Below are positions 5,170 through 7,161 of a stretch of DNA of 7,161 nt, piece by piece; positions within the stretch are counted from its first letter, which is position 1; each line of letters starts with the position of its first letter. Source of the stretch: Acidiferrobacter sp. (GTDB taxonomy: Bacteria > Pseudomonadota > Gammaproteobacteria > Acidiferrobacterales > Acidiferrobacteraceae); NCBI GenBank assembly GCA_027335965.1, contig DAHWGZ010000079.1:1-7161 (forward strand), written 5' to 3'. The notes under the pieces are model-generated. The model was not told the origin of the DNA. It searched no databases and was given only the letters and a program-made list of their open reading frames with translations. A program made the position numbers and the translations under genes.

Positions 5170-6848
5170 GCGGGACCCGGAGACCGCGGTCTGCGCCCAC
5201 CGCGCCGCCCGCGCTCGAGGTGTCGCTTGCAGACCTCGCCGCCATCGTCGAACGGACCCAAACAGAAGCGCTCACGGCCTCCGATCACGCGATCTTGAAG
5301 ACCGCGATGACCACGCTTGCCTTCCTGACCGCGGAACTGCAGACGAAGACGACCTCGTTGGAGCGGCTGCGCCGGATGCTGTTTGGCGCGAAGACGGAAA
5401 GAACCCGCGATGTGCTCAAGGATCCCGCGACCGAGCCCGCGCCGGGTCCCGAGACCGCGGGATCGGAGGCCCAGTCCCCGCCGCCCGCGGCCTCCGAGCC
5501 CAAACCCAAGGCCCCCGGCCATGGGCGTAACGGCGTGAGCGCCTATACCGGCGCCCGGCAGGTGGCCGTTACGCATCCCACCCTGGGGGCCGGTGCCGCC
5601 TGCCCCCACTGCACGGGCGGGACACTCTATCTCCAAGGCGCGCCGGGTCAGCTCGTGCGCATCACCGGCATGGCCCCCTTGAGCGCCACGGTCTACGCCT
5701 GTGACCGGCTGCGCTGCCATCTGTGTGGGGCGGTCACCACCGCGCCCCCGCCGGAGGGCGTGGGACCCGAGAAATACGACGCCACCGCGACCAGCATGGT
5801 GGGGCTCTTGAAGTACGGCGCGGGGCTCCCCTTCCATCGTATCGAGACCCTGCAGGCCGGCATGGGCATCCCGTTGCCGGCCGCCACCCAATGGGACCTG
5901 GTGCGTGCGGCCGCGAAACGGCTGGCCCCGGCGCACGAGGAGTTGCAGCGTCAGGCGGCCCAGGCTTCCGTGCTCTACAACGACGACACCACCATGAAGG
6001 TCCTGCAGTTGACAAAAGCGCAGCGGGCCGCGGCGCTCGCCGATGACGCGCCCACCGAACGCACCGGGATCTTTACCTCGGGGATCGTCGCGACCAAAGA
6101 GGGTCGCCAGATCGCGCTCTTCTTCACCGGCGTCCGCCACGCCGGCGAGAATCTGGCGGTGGTGTTAGCGCACCGCGCGGCCGACCTGCCGGCCCCGATC
6201 CAGATGTGCGATGGTCTCTCGCGCAACGCCCCCACGGGCTTCGACACGGTGATGTCCTCCTGTCTCGCCCATGCGCGTCGTAAGTACGTCGAACTGACCG
6301 AGACCTTCCCGGACCAAGTCCGCTTCGTGCTGGAGACCTTGCGCGCGGTCTATGGCACCGAGGCCCGCATGCAGGCCGAGGGCCTCGACCCCGAGTCGCG
6401 ACTCCTGCGCCACCAGGCCGAGAGCGGGCCGCGCATGGCGGCCCTGGAGCAGTGGATGCGGACGCAGTTTGAGGAACGTACGATCGAACCGAACTCGACT
6501 TTGGGCGCGGCCATCCGTTATATGCAAAAGCGCTGGTCGGAACTCACCTTGTTCCTGCGCGTGCCGGGTGCGCCCCTTGATAACAATGTCTGTGAGCGGA
6601 TTCTGAAAAAGGCGATCCTGCACCGCAAGAATGCGCTCTTCTACCGCACCCCCAACGGCGCTCATGTCGGCGACGTCTTCATGAGCCTGATCCACACCGC
6701 CGAATTAAACGCGGTCGCCCCGTTCGAATATCTGGTCGCCCTCCAGCGCCATGCCGACGAGGTCACAGCCGACCCCGGCGCCTGGATGCCGTGGAACTAT
6801 CAGGCGGCGCTGACCCCCAAAAAGGCCGGCCCGGCACCACCGGATTAG
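5166..6848 (+). CDS. tnpC: IS66-family DDE transposase TnpC
   Basis: Transposase of the element, 560 aa, within or slightly above the family range. Domains in order: an N-terminal helical, coiled-coil-like stretch (about 40-80) ending in LERLRRMLFGAKTERT, the IS66 leucine-zipper-like region, then a Pro/Ala-rich linker (85-118). A zinc-finger region has CPHC at 146-149 and CHLC at 184-187. The DDE catalytic core follows. Likely catalytic residues are Asp273 in LYNDDTTMKVL (Asp274 is adjacent), Asp349 in IQMCDGLSRN, and Glu477 in PLDNNVCERILKKAILHRKN. FMSLIHTAELNAVAPFEYL and PGAWMPWNY close the protein, as in the IS66 subgroup with the QMCD-SRN motif. No frameshift or missing catalytic acid is seen, so it is probably functional. 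ATG overlaps the druA-like stop (ATGA). It cuts and joins the element ends at the terminal repeats. Confidence 0.96.
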   Translation: MSGTRRPRSAPTAPPALEVSLADLAAIVERTQTEALTASDHAILKTAMTTLAFLTAELQTKTTSLERLRRMLFGAKTERTRDVLKDPATEPAPGPETAGSEAQSPPPAASEPKPKAPGHGRNGVSAYTGARQVAVTHPTLGAGAACPHCTGGTLYLQGAPGQLVRITGMAPLSATVYACDRLRCHLCGAVTTAPPPEGVGPEKYDATATSMVGLLKYGAGLPFHRIETLQAGMGIPLPAATQWDLVRAAAKRLAPAHEELQRQAAQASVLYNDDTTMKVLQLTKAQRAAALADDAPTERTGIFTSGIVATKEGRQIALFFTGVRHAGENLAVVLAHRAADLPAPIQMCDGLSRNAPTGFDTVMSSCLAHARRKYVELTETFPDQVRFVLETLRAVYGTEARMQAEGLDPESRLLRHQAESGPRMAALEQWMRTQFEERTIEPNSTLGAAIRYMQKRWSELTLFLRVPGAPLDNNVCERILKKAILHRKNALFYRTPNGAHVGDVFMSLIHTAELNAVAPFEYLVALQRHADEVTADPGAWMPWNYQAALTPKKAGPAPPD

Positions 6849-6883
6849 TCGATCCGCGCATCGGTTGAGCGTTTTACGCAGCG

Positions 6884-6901
6884 TTGCCGGAAGGACACCG
6901 C
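6884..6901 (-). repeat. IS66 right terminal inverted repeat
   Basis: TTGCCGGAAGGACACCGC on the plus strand is the exact reverse complement of 3310-3327. It starts 35 nt after the tnpC stop, so almost no spare sequence lies at this end. The 35 nt between (6849-6883) show no convincing terminator, only a weak GCGT-TTT-ACGC hairpin at about 6870-6880. Confidence 0.88.
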
Positions 6902-7041
6902 GAGCGCCGCGCCGTCTTTCTGGATCTCATGTCGCCGTTTCCGACCCGCCGCGCCCGTCGATTCCGATCCCACCGCTTCCAGCACGGTCGCCATTTTCCA
7001 GCCGCCTTGCGGGCTTTCACGATGCGTGAGGCACCAACGGG

Positions 7042-7087
7042 CCACGGCCATAGCTACGCCGCTCCTGAGGGCGCTCAGGGGCCGTGG
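7042..7087. repeat. Nested inverted repeat in the right flank
   Basis: The outer arms CCACGGCC (7042-7049) and GGCCGTGG (7080-7087) are perfect complements. Between them lies an inner hairpin CCTGAG-GGCG-CTCAGG (7064-7079). The arms fall inside the truncated leftward frame, so they may be coincidental in GC-rich coding DNA, or a folded RNA/DNA element if that frame is not a gene. Confidence 0.35.
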
Positions 7088-7161
7088 GTCGTAATGCAGG
7101 GCAAGGTCTCCGTTCACGAGCGATGTGGCCTCTGGGGACAGCGTGACGCACCACAGATGAC

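Larger units (their letters stand above)
3310..6901 (+). mobile_element. IS66-family insertion sequence carrying a DruA-like gene (tnpA-tnpB-druA-tnpC)
   Basis: A compact element of about 3.59 kb with matching terminal inverted repeats and four co-directional genes that fill most of it. The order tnpA, tnpB, tnpC is the classical IS66 plan, with an extra 298-aa DUF4338/DruA-like gene inserted between tnpB and tnpC. All four frames are open with intact starts and catalytic motifs, so the element looks potentially active. The inverted repeat as seen begins GCGGTGTCC. The biological tip may be GTGTCC (3313/6898), the GCG on either side being chance or target sequence. IS66 elements normally make 8-bp target duplications. 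With tips at 3313/6898 the flanking octamers (CGGCGGCG and CGCGAGCG) match at only 5 of 8 positions, so no clean duplication is seen. Confidence 0.9.
6845..7161 (-). pseudogene. Unrecognised leftward gene truncated at its 3' end by the IS66 insertion (also cut by window edge)
   Basis: A minus-strand frame is open from the right window edge to a TAA at 6845-6847. The host-derived part (7160 down to 6902) reads with plausible protein character: LSPEATSLVNGDLALHYD, RPLSALRSGVAMAVARWCLT, GGWKMATVLEAVGS, GRKRRHEIQKDGAAL. From 6901 the frame runs through the IS right repeat, so the last 18 residues (AVSFRQRC onwards) and the stop codon are IS sequence, overlapping the tnpC stop. The helix, WKM-TVLEAVG and charged-helix pattern faintly recalls the C-terminal winged helix of plasmid replication initiators, but I cannot name the family. 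A GTG at 7117 is a possible internal start, though the frame is open upstream of it, so the real start is probably outside the window. An opposing plus-strand open frame from 6929 is judged a shadow. Confidence 0.45.

Noticed and set aside
5139..6140. 333-codon minus-strand frame antisense to tnpC
   Set aside because: Gly/Arg-rich shadow of the transposase gene, with no motifs.
6929..7161. Plus-strand frame from ATG 6929, open to the window end
   Set aside because: Its composition (Arg, His, Pro, Ala) looks like the complement of the opposing frame, and it has no ribosome site or recognisable motif. The minus-strand reading has more natural protein character.
1..7161. CRISPR array, tRNA or rRNA gene
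   Set aside because: No regularly spaced direct repeats, tRNA-like cloverleaf with CCA-end context, or rRNA-like sequence was seen on reading both strands.

Overview
This is a high-GC window. Its MtaD-type amidohydrolase, MtnA and IS66 transposase sequences all look gammaproteobacterial. A GC-rich lineage, perhaps among the acidophilic or sulfur-oxidising groups, is possible, but the sequence does not fix the genus.

Left part (1-3236): chromosomal housekeeping genes. A leftward block holds wzm and wzt, an ABC-2 polysaccharide exporter whose two genes overlap by 4 nt. It is followed after 25 nt by the N-terminal part of a TRZ/ATZ-type amidohydrolase, probably 5-methylthioadenosine deaminase, which runs off the left edge. 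Divergent from this block across a 73-nt spacer is mtnA (methylthioribose-1-phosphate isomerase), closed by a strong GC hairpin. The deaminase and MtnA belong to one methionine-salvage route. The exporter pair sits between them.

Middle part (about 3310-6901): a complete-looking IS66-family insertion sequence of about 3.6 kb, bounded by an 18-bp perfect inverted repeat. It carries four genes in one direction: tnpA, tnpB, a DUF4338/DruA-like gene and tnpC (DDE transposase). tnpA/tnpB and druA/tnpC each overlap by ATGA, so the DruA-like gene is built into the transposition operon and is not a loose passenger. DruA is named from the Druantia anti-phage system, but no other Druantia component is present here. 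This is the most interesting part of the window.

Right part (6902-7161): a leftward reading frame enters from beyond the right edge and is cut by the right end of the IS, which supplies its last 18 codons and stop codon. It is unrecognised, with a weak likeness to winged-helix plasmid replication proteins. The flanks of the IS do not form a matching 8-bp target duplication, and the left flank does not continue the interrupted frame. The element's ends therefore look rearranged, or the insertion is old.
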